In this document: in pieces, positions 15,155 to 24,000 of the stretch | Layout: each line of letters opens with the position of its first letter | Numbering within the stretch: the stretch's first letter is position 1 | Origin: Deltaproteobacteria bacterium | GTDB taxonomy: Bacteria > Desulfobacterota > Syntrophia > Syntrophales > UBA5619 | DNA length: 27,058 bases | NCBI GenBank assembly: GCA_026388365.1 | Contig: JAPLJW010000289.1 | Span: 1 to 27,058 of the forward strand | Direction: 5' to 3' | Translations under genes and position numbers: made by a program | The notes under the pieces: model-generated | What the model was told of the DNA's origin: nothing | Seen by the model: the letters and a program-made list of their open reading frames with translations, nothing else | Databases searched by the model: none

Positions 15155-15183
15155 CACCTTCCTTGTCGACACACATTCTTTGT

Positions 15184-15213
15184 TGACCGTTTTTCTAATG
15201 ACCGTTTTTCTAA
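15184..15213. repeat. Tandem 15-bp direct repeat upstream of vapB
   Basis: TGACCGTTTTTCTAA occurs twice back to back (15184-15198, 15199-15213), followed by TTGACA at 15214, which could be a -35 for vapB although no good -10 follows at 17 bp. It may be an operator iteration or polymerase slippage. Confidence 0.6.
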
Positions 15214-15273
15214 TTGACATCAAACGTCCCTTAAATCGTAATCGAATAAAATCGAGCTTTAGAGGAATTGATC

Positions 15274-15531
15274 ATGCAAAATACGGAAACCATTCAGGGA
15301 GAAAAATTTCTCGACGTGATCAAGAAGATCGAGGAGATGACCTCTTCCCAGCAGCGGTTCATTCAGGAAATGCTGTCGCAGCGCAAACAGGCGCCCGTTT
15401 TACCCAAAAAACGAATCCTGAAAAAGAGCTTCGGATTGTGGGCGGATCGCGGGGACATCAAAAGCAGCGCGGATTATGTGAATCGGTTGCGCGGCGAGTG
15501 GCAATCGCGATTGGAAGGGATGAAAGGCTGA
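15274..15531 (+). CDS. vapB: VapB-like antitoxin
   Basis: An 85-residue protein from the ATG at 15274, with AGAGGA 7 nt upstream (an in-frame TTG at 15268 lacks a spaced ribosome site). The N-terminal half is a charged helix (FLDVIKKIEEMTSSQQRFIQ). The C-terminal half, SFGLWADRGDIKSSADYVNR followed by LRGEWQSR, is the toxin-binding tail typical of antitoxins paired with PIN-domain VapC. Its stop overlaps the vapC start by one base (TGATG). It is intact although its toxin is interrupted. Confidence 0.82.
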   Translation: MQNTETIQGEKFLDVIKKIEEMTSSQQRFIQEMLSQRKQAPVLPKKRILKKSFGLWADRGDIKSSADYVNRLRGEWQSRLEGMKG

Positions 15532-15917
15532 TGTCCCAGGCACTGCTGATCGACAGCGATATCCTGATCGACCACTTGCGAAAAGAGCAAAGCGCCTTGG
15601 ACTAAATCCAGCGGGAAATCGATGACGGCTCCCCTCTTTTCATCTCCGTCATCAGCCGAATTGAAATCCTCTCCGGCGCCAGAAAGGGGGAAAATGAAAC
15701 CATCCGATCCCTTTTTGATATTCTGACTTCCGTTGACGCTGACCTGAAAATCGCCGATGAGGCAGGCGAATACCTGATGAAATTCCGCAAAAGCCACGCC
15801 TTGAGCATCGGAGATGCGGTGATCGCCGCCACCGCCAAAGAGATGGGCATGAAACTTATCACCCGGAATATCAAGCATTATCCGATGAAGGATGTCGATA
15901 TCGTCAAGCCTTATTGA
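15531..15917 (+). pseudogene. vapC: VapC PIN-domain toxin with an in-frame TAA at codon 25
   Basis: The frame from the ATG at 15531 to the TGA at 15915-15917 encodes 128 codons of a standard VapC, with one TAA at 15603-15605. PIN residues lie on both sides: Asp8 (LLIDSDILID) before it, and the Glu of SVISRIEIL, the Asp of SIGDAVIAATA and LITRNIKHYP after it. The rest of the frame is undamaged, so the stop looks recent. No in-frame start right after the stop would restore Asp8, so the product is probably inactive. A sequencing error would be the alternative. Confidence 0.88.
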
Positions 15918-15959
15918 TCCCCCGAAATCAGCCCACCGCAAAACCTGAGCAGGCCATTG

Positions 15960-16400
15960 TCAGTGATGTTCATTCTTGTCTACCTGGAAGCCAGTTGGTT
16001 GCTGTTCACCATTAACGTCCATGATTACTCGGTAAAGCGGCGGCAGATTGCCCCGAAAAAGATATACGCCATCGACACAGGTCTGGCCCGCGCCGTGGGA
16101 TTTGCCTTCTCCCCCAATCGCGGCAGATTGTTGGAGAATCTCATTTTCCTTGTCCTGCGGCGCCAGGGACGGGACATCTACTATCTTACCCTCAAGGACG
16201 GTTATGGGGTCGATTTTTATCTGCCTCATGCGGGTCTGCTCATCCAGGTCGCTGAAAATCTCCAACAGGGACAGATCAGGGAAAGAGAGATCCGGGCATT
16301 GAAGGCGGCCATGTCGTCATTGAATTTGCAGGAAGGCTTGATTCTAACAGCAAACGGAGAAAACCATTTCCCTTTACAATCAAGGCAAATACTGCTAATG
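15960..16400 (+). pseudogene. C-terminal remnant of a second AAA/DUF4143 ATPase
   Basis: The stretch reads YLEASWLLFTINVHDYSVKR, APKKIYAIDTGLARAVGF, NRGRLLENLIFLVLRRQGRD and a VDFYLPHAGLLIQVAENL segment, the C-terminal half of a DUF4143 protein (PKK-IY-IDTG, LEN, and the nuclease-like D...Q-V-E strand). The Walker A/B half is missing, and near 16365 the frame appears shifted (the usual ending would be read in the neighbouring frame). The open frame then runs on into traB in the wrong frame. It is not closely similar to the intact family member at 12770, so it is not a simple duplication. Confidence 0.72.
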
Positions 16401-16431
16401 ACCTCCCCCAATAGCCGGAAGGAAGGAAACT

Positions 16432-17589
16432 TTGGAACACGAAAATGTCCACCACATCGCCCTGGAGGGTCGGGAGATTATCCTGATCGGCACGGCCCAC
16501 GTCTCGCGCGAAAGCGCCGATCTGGTCGAGCGGGTCATCGAAGAAGAAAGGCCGGACACGGTCTGCGTCGAACTCTGCAGACCCCGCTACGAGGCGATCC
16601 GCCAGCGGGACAAGTGGCGGGAGACCGACATCGTCAAGGTGATCCGCGAGAAGCGGACGAGCATCCTCCTCTCCCAGCTCATCATGGCATCCCTGCAGCG
16701 AAAGATCGCCCAGAAATTCAACATCACCCCGGGCGAAGAGATGCTCCGGGCCATCGACCGGGCCGAGGCGGTCGGCGCGGAGATTGTGCTCGCGGACCGG
16801 GAGATCCGGGTGACGCTGCTGCGGACCTGGCGGAAGATGGGTTTCTGGAGCAAGGTAAAGTTCCTCCCCGATATCCTCATCTCGCTCTTCGCCACCGACG
16901 AAATCACCGAGGAGGAGATCGAAAAGCTGAAACAGCATGACGTCCTGGAACTCGCGCTCCAGACCGTCGGTGAGAAGCTCCCGGGACTGAAGACCACCCT
17001 GATCGACGAACGTGATCTCTACCTCGCACACACCATCGGCCATGCGCCGGGCGCCCGGATCGTGGCGGTTGTCGGCGCGGGTCACGTGCCCGGCATTCAA
17101 AAGCACCTGGGGGAGGAGATCGACATCGAGGCGCTGAACCGGATTCCCGAGAAGGGTCTCTGGGGGAGATTCGCCGGTTGGTTCTTTTCGCTGGCCATCG
17201 TGGGCCTCTTCATCGCCGGTTTTTTCTATTCCGGCTCCCAGGCGAGCCTGAAGATGATCACCTGGTGGGCGGCCATCACCTCATCCTTCGCCGGTTTCGG
17301 GGCGCTGATCCTGCTGGCCCATCCGCTCACGATCGCAGCCACGGCCCTCGCCGCCCCCATCACGACCCTGCACCCCCTGATCGCCGCGGGCTGGGTCGCG
17401 GGTCTCACGGAGGCGACGCTCCGCAAACCGCAGGTGAAGGATTTTCTCGCCCTTCAGGACGACATCGTCTCGATCCGGGGGTTCTTCCGGAACAAGATCA
17501 CGCGACTGCTTCTGATGGTCGCCGTCGTCAACCTGACCACCTCCGTCGGGACTTTCGTCGCGATACCGGTGATCATGAGGTTCATCTAA
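16432..17589 (+). CDS. TraB/TIKI-family membrane protein
   Basis: A 385-residue protein starting with TTG at 16432, chosen because GGAAGGAA lies just upstream and no in-frame ATG is available near the domain start. The N-terminal TraB domain (1-235) carries the paired motifs IGTAHVSRES (His23) and VVGAGHVPGI, which form the metal-site-like core of the TraB/TIKI/EreA fold, plus CVELCRPRYEAI and DRAEAVGAEIVLADRE. The C-terminal 140 residues hold several hydrophobic helices (about 247-268, 275-330, 358-384). Related proteins include pheromone-shutdown TraB and TIKI proteases; bacterial function is unsettled. It precedes the rhomboid gene by 24 bp and is likely co-transcribed. Confidence 0.88.
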   Translation: MEHENVHHIALEGREIILIGTAHVSRESADLVERVIEEERPDTVCVELCRPRYEAIRQRDKWRETDIVKVIREKRTSILLSQLIMASLQRKIAQKFNITPGEEMLRAIDRAEAVGAEIVLADREIRVTLLRTWRKMGFWSKVKFLPDILISLFATDEITEEEIEKLKQHDVLELALQTVGEKLPGLKTTLIDERDLYLAHTIGHAPGARIVAVVGAGHVPGIQKHLGEEIDIEALNRIPEKGLWGRFAGWFFSLAIVGLFIAGFFYSGSQASLKMITWWAAITSSFAGFGALILLAHPLTIAATALAAPITTLHPLIAAGWVAGLTEATLRKPQVKDFLALQDDIVSIRGFFRNKITRLLLMVAVVNLTTSVGTFVAIPVIMRFI

Positions 17590-17613
17590 ACGGCTGTTAA
17601 ACGGGACGCCGCC

Positions 17614-18450
17614 ATGATCGAAAAGAAATCGATGCTCTGCCCGAACTGCCGCAGGCTGATCAGCAACGATGAGCCGGCCTGCCCCTATTGCGGCATGACC
17701 CGTCCGGGCGCCCTCTGGAAAAGGAGATTCGCAGGCGTGATTGCCCTGCGGCGCTTCGATCCGGTCATGGCGATCCTCACCGTCAACGTTGTCTTCTTCC
17801 TCCTTTCGATCCTGATCAATCCGGCAGGGCTCGGCCTTTCGGCCAACCCCCTGACGTTCCTCTCTCCCTCGGACGGAGGCCTTTTCCTCCTCGGCGCGAC
17901 CGGGACTCTTCCCATCGCCTACGGCCGGTGGTGGACCCTCATCACGGCCTCCTTTCTCCACGGAGGAATCCTGCACATCTTCTTCAACATGATGGCCCTG
18001 CGGCAGCTCGCGCCCTTCGTGATCGACGCGTTCGGCATCTATCGCTTCGCGATCCTCTACGTCTGGACCGGCGTCGCCGGTTTCCTTCTCTCCGTTCTCG
18101 CCGGTGTCCCGTTCACCATCGGGGCCTCCGCACCCATCTGCGGCCTGATCGGCGCCATCCTCTACTACGGCAAGAGCCGGGGCGGCTTTTACGGCGAGGC
18201 GATCTACCGCCAGGCGATGGGATGGGTCGTGGGACTCGTCCTCTTCGGCCTCTTCCTGCCCGGGATCAACAACTGGGCGCACGGGGGAGGCATCGTCTCC
18301 GGCCTCCTCATCGCATTTCTAACCGGGTACCGCGAACGGAGAACGGAGACGTGGATCCACCGGATCCTCGGAACGGGAAGCATTTTGATGACTTCGGCTG
18401 CCCTTTTGTGGGCGGTGATTCAGGCCGGGGTTCACCTGACCCTCTCGTAA
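17614..18450 (+). CDS. Rhomboid intramembrane serine protease with N-terminal zinc ribbon
   Basis: A 278-residue membrane protein. Residues 9-26 form a small zinc ribbon (CPNC and CPYC, Cys9, 12, 23, 26). Six or seven hydrophobic helices follow. Rhomboid features: WWTLITASFLHGGILHIFFN (the conserved H-x2-x2-H-x3-N loop), catalytic Ser172 in GASAPICGLIGA, and catalytic His223 in NNWAHGGGIVSG. The dyad is present, so activity is likely, although the residue after the Ser is Ala where Gly is usual (GASG). The protein would cleave membrane proteins in the inner membrane. It lies 24 bp after the TraB-family gene and 21 bp before a lipoprotein gene. Confidence 0.92.
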   Translation: MIEKKSMLCPNCRRLISNDEPACPYCGMTRPGALWKRRFAGVIALRRFDPVMAILTVNVVFFLLSILINPAGLGLSANPLTFLSPSDGGLFLLGATGTLPIAYGRWWTLITASFLHGGILHIFFNMMALRQLAPFVIDAFGIYRFAILYVWTGVAGFLLSVLAGVPFTIGASAPICGLIGAILYYGKSRGGFYGEAIYRQAMGWVVGLVLFGLFLPGINNWAHGGGIVSGLLIAFLTGYRERRTETWIHRILGTGSILMTSAALLWAVIQAGVHLTLS

Positions 18451-18471
18451 AAAGATTAGAAAGGAGGAATT

Positions 18472-18876
18472 ATGAAAAGAATGCTTCTGGGGGCGATATG
18501 CCTCATCCCGGCGCTCCTGCTGATCGCGGGCTGCGACACGGCCCTGACGGTCGGCGCAAAGACGATCGGCATCCGTTCGGGGGAATTTATTTATACGGAC
18601 GGTTACCTGCAGGCAACCTACACCTTTCCTATGGAGAAGATGTGGGCGGCCTGCGAAAAGACCCTGGCTGACATGAAGGCAACCGATATCGAACGGATCC
18701 GAAAGATCGCCCAGGGAAGCTTTACGGCGATGATTCAGGACGAAAAAGTCCGGATCTCGGTCGAATACGTGGAAAAAGAGATTACGGCCGTTTCCATCAT
18801 GGTCGGCACATCGGGGAACAATCTCGCCTCGCAGCTCATCCACGACCGGATCGCAAACACCCTGAAGACCCCCTGA
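18472..18876 (+). CDS. DUF3568-like small lipoprotein
   Basis: A 134-residue lipoprotein: signal peptide MKRMLLGAICLIPALLLIAG with the lipidated Cys directly after (lipobox LIAGC, Cys21), then a compact alpha/beta domain. The pattern Y-TDGYLQATYTFPMEKMWAA, CEKTLADM, FTAMIQDEKVRISVEY and ITAVSIMVGTSGN resembles DUF3568, a family common in Deltaproteobacteria with no assigned role. GGAGGA precedes the ATG by 4 nt. It is the last gene of the TraB-rhomboid-lipoprotein cluster, and repeat copy D follows 24 bp after its stop. Confidence 0.88.
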   Translation: MKRMLLGAICLIPALLLIAGCDTALTVGAKTIGIRSGEFIYTDGYLQATYTFPMEKMWAACEKTLADMKATDIERIRKIAQGSFTAMIQDEKVRISVEYVEKEITAVSIMVGTSGNNLASQLIHDRIANTLKTP

Positions 18877-18899
18877 AAAGGTCCAATGATAAACAGCCG

Positions 18900-19051
18900 G
18901 AGATCTTTGAATTTCTCCCGAAATTTTGAAAATTGTCATACCGGCGAAAGCCGGTATCCAGCGTATTACTGGTTCCCGGCTTTCGCCGGGACGACGTCTG
19001 GACCCCGGCTTTCGCCGGGGTGACAATAAAAAGTAGATTTTCAAAGGTCTC
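18900..19051. mobile_element. MITE-like element, copy D
   Basis: The ends are GAGATCTTTGAA (18900) and TTTTCAAAGGTCTC (to 19051). Flanks AGCCG (18895-18899) and AGGCG (19052-19056) agree at four of five positions, as expected for an ageing target duplication. The core has three hairpins: ACCGGCGAAAGCCGGT, CCCGGCTTTCGCCGGG and CCCCGGCTTTCGCCGGGG. The middle 36 bp (18962-18997) is the reverse complement of that of copy B with three differences. It fills the gap between convergent lipoprotein and rlmI genes. Confidence 0.82.
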
Positions 19052-19057
19052 AGGCGA

Positions 19058-20239
19058 CTAATCCCGGGTGAGACAGAGGAGGAATCCCTTCAGATAGCGA
19101 CCCTCCGGATGGGCGAGATCCACAGGGTGGTCCGGCCCGGCCCCGAGAACCTTTAACACCTGGGCGGTTTTGCCTGCATCCCGGACGGCGCCCAGCACGA
19201 TCTTGGCACAGAGCGCCTCGTCGATTGGATTCGAGCAGGAGAAAGTAGCCAGCAGCCCTCCCTCGCACAGGCGCCTGGCCGCCTGGAGATTGATCTCCTT
19301 GTAGCCTTTTGCCGACCGGTCCACGTCCTTCCTGGACTTGGCGAAGGCGGGGGGATCCAGAATGATCAGATCGAAGATCTCTTCCGTTTCCCGCAGATAT
19401 TCAAAAACATTGGCTGTGAGCACCGGGTGCTGCTTTGGGGAATAACCGTTCCGGACGAGGTTTCTGCCGGTGATCTCGTTTGCGCCTGCCGAGGCCTCAA
19501 CGGAAACGACCCGCCTCGCCCCCCCGCGGGCGGCATAGATGGAGAAAGCGCCCGTGTACGAAAAGCAGTTCAGGACCGCGGCCTCCCGGCTGAGAGCGCC
19601 GACAATCTTCCGGTTTCGCCGCTGGTCGAGGAAGAAACCCGTCTTCTGCCCGGCGATCAGATCGACCTCGAAGCGAAGCCCGTTTTCCGTGATCTCCGCG
19701 GCCTCCGGGATCTCGCCCGCCGCAACGCCGATCCGGTCGGAGAGACCCTCCAATTGGCGGGCCCGCCCCTCGCTCCGCTCGTAGATCCCGGCCGGCGCGA
19801 CCGCTTCCGAGAGGAGACTGGTCAGGATCTCACGCCATCGCTCAATCCCCGCCGTTTGGATGCTGAACACCAGGCAGCCGCCGTACCGGTCAACGACGAG
19901 TCCGGGCATCCCATCCCCCTCCGCATTGACCAGACGATAAGCGTCCGTTTCCGGCGGGACGACCTTTTTCCGGAGCGCGACGGCCCGTTCGATCCGCCGC
20001 CGCCAGAAATCGGCGTCGATCCGGGCGGCCGGATCAGCGGTCAGAAGGCGGAAGGCGATGTCGCCGGTGTTGAAAAACCCGAGACCGAGAGGCCGGCCGA
20101 TGCTATCCGACGCCAGGACAACGTCTCCCGGCGCAGGATTCCCTTCCACCCCGGCGAGCGCCCCGGAGAAGACCCAGGGGTGGCCGCGGCGAAGCGGAAT
20201 TTCCCGCCCCTTCTTCAATATGATCCGCAGATAAGTCAT
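19058..20239 (-). CDS. rlmI: RlmI-like 23S rRNA (cytosine-C5-)-methyltransferase
   Basis: A 393-residue class I SAM-dependent methyltransferase of the RlmI/YccW family, normal length. N-terminal PUA-like domain (about 1-75, RRGHPWVFSGALAGVEG), central EEHD-like region with NAEGDGMPGLVVDRYG, then a Rossmann fold: QKTGFFLDQRRNR, LNCFSYTGAFSIYAA (SAM site), IILDPPAFAKSRKD, and FSCSNPID, where the Cys may serve the m5C reaction. The expected target is 23S rRNA C1962. The ATG overlaps the stop of the small gene upstream (ATGA), so it is translated as the last gene of the restriction-modification/zeta cluster, an unusual operon partner. Confidence 0.93.
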   Translation of the reverse strand: MTYLRIILKKGREIPLRRGHPWVFSGALAGVEGNPAPGDVVLASDSIGRPLGLGFFNTGDIAFRLLTADPAARIDADFWRRRIERAVALRKKVVPPETDAYRLVNAEGDGMPGLVVDRYGGCLVFSIQTAGIERWREILTSLLSEAVAPAGIYERSEGRARQLEGLSDRIGVAAGEIPEAAEITENGLRFEVDLIAGQKTGFFLDQRRNRKIVGALSREAAVLNCFSYTGAFSIYAARGGARRVVSVEASAGANEITGRNLVRNGYSPKQHPVLTANVFEYLRETEEIFDLIILDPPAFAKSRKDVDRSAKGYKEINLQAARRLCEGGLLATFSCSNPIDEALCAKIVLGAVRDAGKTAQVLKVLGAGPDHPVDLAHPEGRYLKGFLLCLTRD

Positions 20240-20448
20240 TTTATCTCTTTCAGCCGGTCGGTTCCACTATCCTCCCTCTCCTCAATTCTCTTGAGCTGAT
20301 CAGCGGACAGATGAACGACCTTGCCTTCCCGCCAGACGGCAAGAGGTTCTCCCATTTTCCGATGTTCCTCCACAACGCGGGCAACAGCCTTTTTCAGCGC
20401 TTCCTCGGCCAGATCCCCCAAGGATCTTTTCCTATGATCTCTTTTCAA
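20236..20448 (-). CDS. Small basic protein downstream of the zeta-like kinase
   Basis: About 70 residues. I do not assign a function. The core LAEEALKKAVARVVEEHRKM followed by GEPLAVWREGKVVHLSADQL resembles small proteins often found beside zeta-toxin-like kinases: an amphipathic helix, then a short beta-hairpin with G-x-P-x-A-x-W. The start is uncertain: TTG at 20448 has GAGGA 8 nt upstream and gives the usual length; in-frame ATG at 20478 and TTG at 20493 would add 10 or 15 residues overlapping the kinase gene. It overlaps the kinase by 17 nt and rlmI by 4 nt. It could be the antidote of the kinase. Confidence 0.68.
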   Translation of the reverse strand: MKRDHRKRSLGDLAEEALKKAVARVVEEHRKMGEPLAVWREGKVVHLSADQLKRIEEREDSGTDRLKEIK

Positions 20449-21031
20449 TTTGGTTTTCCTCAAGACAAAATTGGGCATAAAGCCCGGCGTCAAATACCTT
20501 CAGCTTCCCTTCATACAGGGCAACCCTTACGGGTTTATCCGAAGAGTTGTCAAACAGGTGCCACGAATCCGCCAATGACCGATAAAGGTGAACAAAATTG
20601 AACAGACTCTTACCAAAACGCCGACGGACGGTCTCCTCCGGTATGGAATGTCCCCCTTTTTTGACACGATCTGCAATCCGCTCCAGCGCAAGATCCACGC
20701 TGCGCACCCATAAGTAGAACATGTGGATGTTATAGCCTTTCGCCTTAAATTCGCGCAGCAGCCTGACTTGCGTTTTCCCGGAGAGCGTGGACTCGAAACC
20801 GAAATCCAGGCCTTTTCGTCCAAGAGCATGGATCTGTTCCAGGACGAGCTTTCCGGCTTGGATCGCGGCTCGCTCCGGGGCAAAGGGAGACAGCCCATAA
20901 GCGATCAAGTCGGCGTTGACGAACTCCATACAGTCCACATAATGGGGCAGGAATTCGCGGGCAAATGTCGTTTTCCCGACGCCATTGGGACCGGCAATGA
21001 TGTAGAGATTCGGCTTTCGTTCCGCCATCAT
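20432..21031 (-). CDS. Zeta-toxin-like P-loop kinase
   Basis: A 199-residue P-loop protein. Walker A is AGPNGVGKTT (13-22), followed by VNADLIAYGLSPFAPERAAI (Asp41 and the LSP loop) and FGFESTLSG, the substrate-binding signature of the zeta-toxin/UDP-sugar kinase-like group, then IHMFYLWVRSVDLALERIAD and a lid-like RVKKGGHSIPEETVRRRF. Zeta toxins phosphorylate UDP-N-acetylglucosamine; whether this branch does so is not known. Two adjacent ATGs (21031, 21028) both fit. It starts 2 bp after the stop of the restriction-modification gene, so it is translationally coupled to it, and it is followed by a small protein rather than a classical epsilon antitoxin. Confidence 0.86.
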   Translation of the reverse strand: MMAERKPNLYIIAGPNGVGKTTFAREFLPHYVDCMEFVNADLIAYGLSPFAPERAAIQAGKLVLEQIHALGRKGLDFGFESTLSGKTQVRLLREFKAKGYNIHMFYLWVRSVDLALERIADRVKKGGHSIPEETVRRRFGKSLFNFVHLYRSLADSWHLFDNSSDKPVRVALYEGKLKVFDAGLYAQFCLEENQIEKRS

Positions 21032-21033
21032 GT

Positions 21034-24000
21034 CTATCCGATCGGCCAGCCGCCGTGGGCGGCAATGGCTTCGTCAACGCCAGCCATCAGGCGGATGGTC
21101 TCCGCCAAGACTGCAACGATTCGCTGATAATGCGTCATGTCATCATAGGTGAGCAACCGCCCTTTGCGGTCCTTGAGCCACTTCTGACAGACCTGATAGC
21201 CTCCGACCTGGAAATCCCAGACCTCCGGCGGCACCCCATCAAAATACTGCGTCTTGCTGATCCAGACCCGGCCCTTCTCCGACCCTTCGCCGGGTGCGCT
21301 GTAACGGACCGCCTCGACGGTGTTATCGCCGGCCACCGGGTAGGAAGTAATAAGGGGGATCGGCCTTTCCATCAGATGCAGCGACACAAGATCCCCGCCG
21401 ATATCACATAGTATCCGGAACAGCTCCCGATCGGAAGTCAGGGGAAGACGGGGAAAGTCGATCTTGAGGAACTCGGCGTAGCGTTTCCGGTAAGCGGGCG
21501 AATGGAAGACGGCGTACATGTAATTGAAGACATCCTCCGGACCAAATGTTTGAATACGATCCCCGTTGCCATCGGGGATAAAGTTCATGCCAAAACGGTC
21601 GGCGCATTCCTTTATGAACGCCGGTGAAATATTGGGGTGGCGAGTAATCGCTTTTTCTTCCGCTGTTTTTTCCTTCCCCTCAAGGATTGAGGAATCGGCA
21701 TCTGCAAAGAGGCCTTTTTTATCGTCATCGACCGGATAGAGATAAAGCGGAAACACTTGATTAGCTTCGCGACTCGTGGTTGACACAACACAATCATTTG
21801 CAGGTTCTTTTGTCACCCAACAATGCTTGTAACCAAGGGTCGCTTGTTGTCTCGATGAAAGGAGGCAGAGATTACTGCGGTTCATGACATGATCTATCAG
21901 TTCTCTTCTCGGATAGTCCATTGCTATAGTGCTGAAATAGCAAAATCGCGAATCGAAGGGTCGATAAAGACACTTGATCAGATAATCTTCCCAGTCTTCC
22001 AAACCCCTCAGTTCATTTCTGGCGGAGGTTAATTGCCAATCTCTATTGTCATTCAGATGAAAACGATCACGCAGTTCGTCATCAAATAGCGCTTTGCTTC
22101 TTAAATCACCTAATCGGTTTTTTATTTGTTCTTTATCAAAATCGATTGCAAAATGGTCTCGATGCGTTTGAAAGCCAAGGACGTTGACCGGCATGATCTC
22201 GGTAATTTTCCAGCCAGTCTGATACTCGGCATACAAATTGATATCTTGTGGAACAAAAAGATGAAACGGTGATTGGGGGGTCAGCGTCTGCCATGCGGTG
22301 GTCGCAAGGTCGTTTTCCCAGAGCCAGTGGTACTTGCCGCCGGAAAGCTTTTTCCCTTCCGGGCAATCTTCATAAACCTCCCTGCGCCCCCAAAGATCGG
22401 CATGCCGGACCACGGCGGGAGCCTTCTCCTTCTCGCAGAGCCGTTTGACAAATATGCCGATAGCCACCCCCTGCTGGATATCAAAGACGTTTTCGTCCTT
22501 CGTTCCGTCCGGACAACGCTCCTTCTTTTTGCTATTGCCGTGCAGGTCGAGGAGATAGATCTCGTCGAAAGTCCGCATGAGGCTCTGGCGCATCCCTCGG
22601 AACGTGGGGTTGTCCAGATAGCCGTGGTTGGTCACGAAGGCGAGGACGCCGTATCCGGTTTTTTCGATCCGCCACTGTGCAAAGCGGATGAATTTGACGT
22701 AATCGTCGTTGAGCCATTTGGGATTCCGCTCGCCGAGCGGTTTCCCGTCCGCTTCGAAATAGTTGTCCGTCTTGCTGGCTGTCCGCTCATCGAATCCCTT
22801 GAGGAGATGATTGATCCACTGCCCCTTGTTGGCCGAATGGCCGGAATAAGGAGGATTGCCAAGGATGACCATCACCGGCGCCGCCTGCTTGATCTCGCCC
22901 GCCGCATTGGCCTCTTTGGCGATCCACTCGGCAAACGGTGAAAGCGATTTCAGGCTGAAGACATCGTCCAGGGTGTTGGTCAGGTAGATGCGAAGACGTT
23001 CATCGGCACCGAAATCATACCCGATGTTAGCAAGCTGCAGGCCGAGCTTCATGTGGGCCACAGCATAGGGCGCCATGAGGAGCTCGAATCCGAAGATCCG
23101 GGGAAGGAGATGCCGCACCACATACCCCTTTTCTCCACCCCACACGCCAGCCTGTCCCGCATGTAGGATGTGGTCATGAATCAGATCGATAACGCTGTGG
23201 AGGAAGGTCCCCGTACCGGTTGCAGGATCGAGGATCAGTACCCGATGGAACTCTCTTGATTCCTCTGTTTTGTCATTTTTCAAAGTGACCTTGCCGGCGT
23301 CGGCCAGACCGTCCGGAATCAGAAAATCCCTCTTCAGTAGGTTATCCACACTGCGGACGATGTAGGAGACGACCGGCTCGGGGGTGTAGTAAACGCCTCG
23401 GGCCTCTCGCATCTTCGCGTCATAGGATTTCAGGAAGGTCTCATAGAAGTGGATGATCGGGTCTTCCTGGCGCGTCCGTTTGCCGAAATCGCGGAGGATC
23501 TCCTCTATGTCGGTATGATCAAGCAGATTGGAGAGGTCGTCCACGATCCAGGCGATGCGGTCGTCGAGATCCGGTCCCGCGATGTGATTAAACATTTTTC
23601 TGAGGAACGGATTGGTTTTGGGAAGGTCGAAAGCGGCCTGTTCGCGGACAAAATGTTTTTCCTCACCCATGCGGGCGTTGCAGCGGGCGGCAAAAAGACC
23701 GTAGCAGATCGTCTGAGCATACATGTCGGCGAACTGCTCCGCCGTCATCTCCGGGAGCAGAACTTTCCGGAACCCTTCCATCTGCACATGCAGTGTCCCG
23801 CCACCATCTTCATCCGCCAGGGCGTTGAGGATCGTATCCCGGATATGCTGCGCCAACACCGCCATCCGGAGGGCCAGATCCTTCGGGCTTTTGACCAGAG
23901 CAATCCTCTCCTGAAGGAAAGCCGCCAGGAGGGCAGCAACCTGCTTCTCCCCTTCCCCGCTGACTTTCAATCCACCCTTTAAACCCTCCGACGCCAGGCG

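Noticed and set aside
15603..15605. Possible stop-codon recoding in vapC
   Set aside because: The codon is TAA, which is used for neither selenocysteine (TGA) nor pyrrolysine (TAG), so a nonsense mutation is simpler.
15957..16940. 327-codon frame joining the DUF4143 remnant to the traB region
   Set aside because: Past about 16400 it reads traB DNA in the wrong frame; the tail is Arg/Pro/Gly-rich noise. Only the first part was kept, as a pseudogene.
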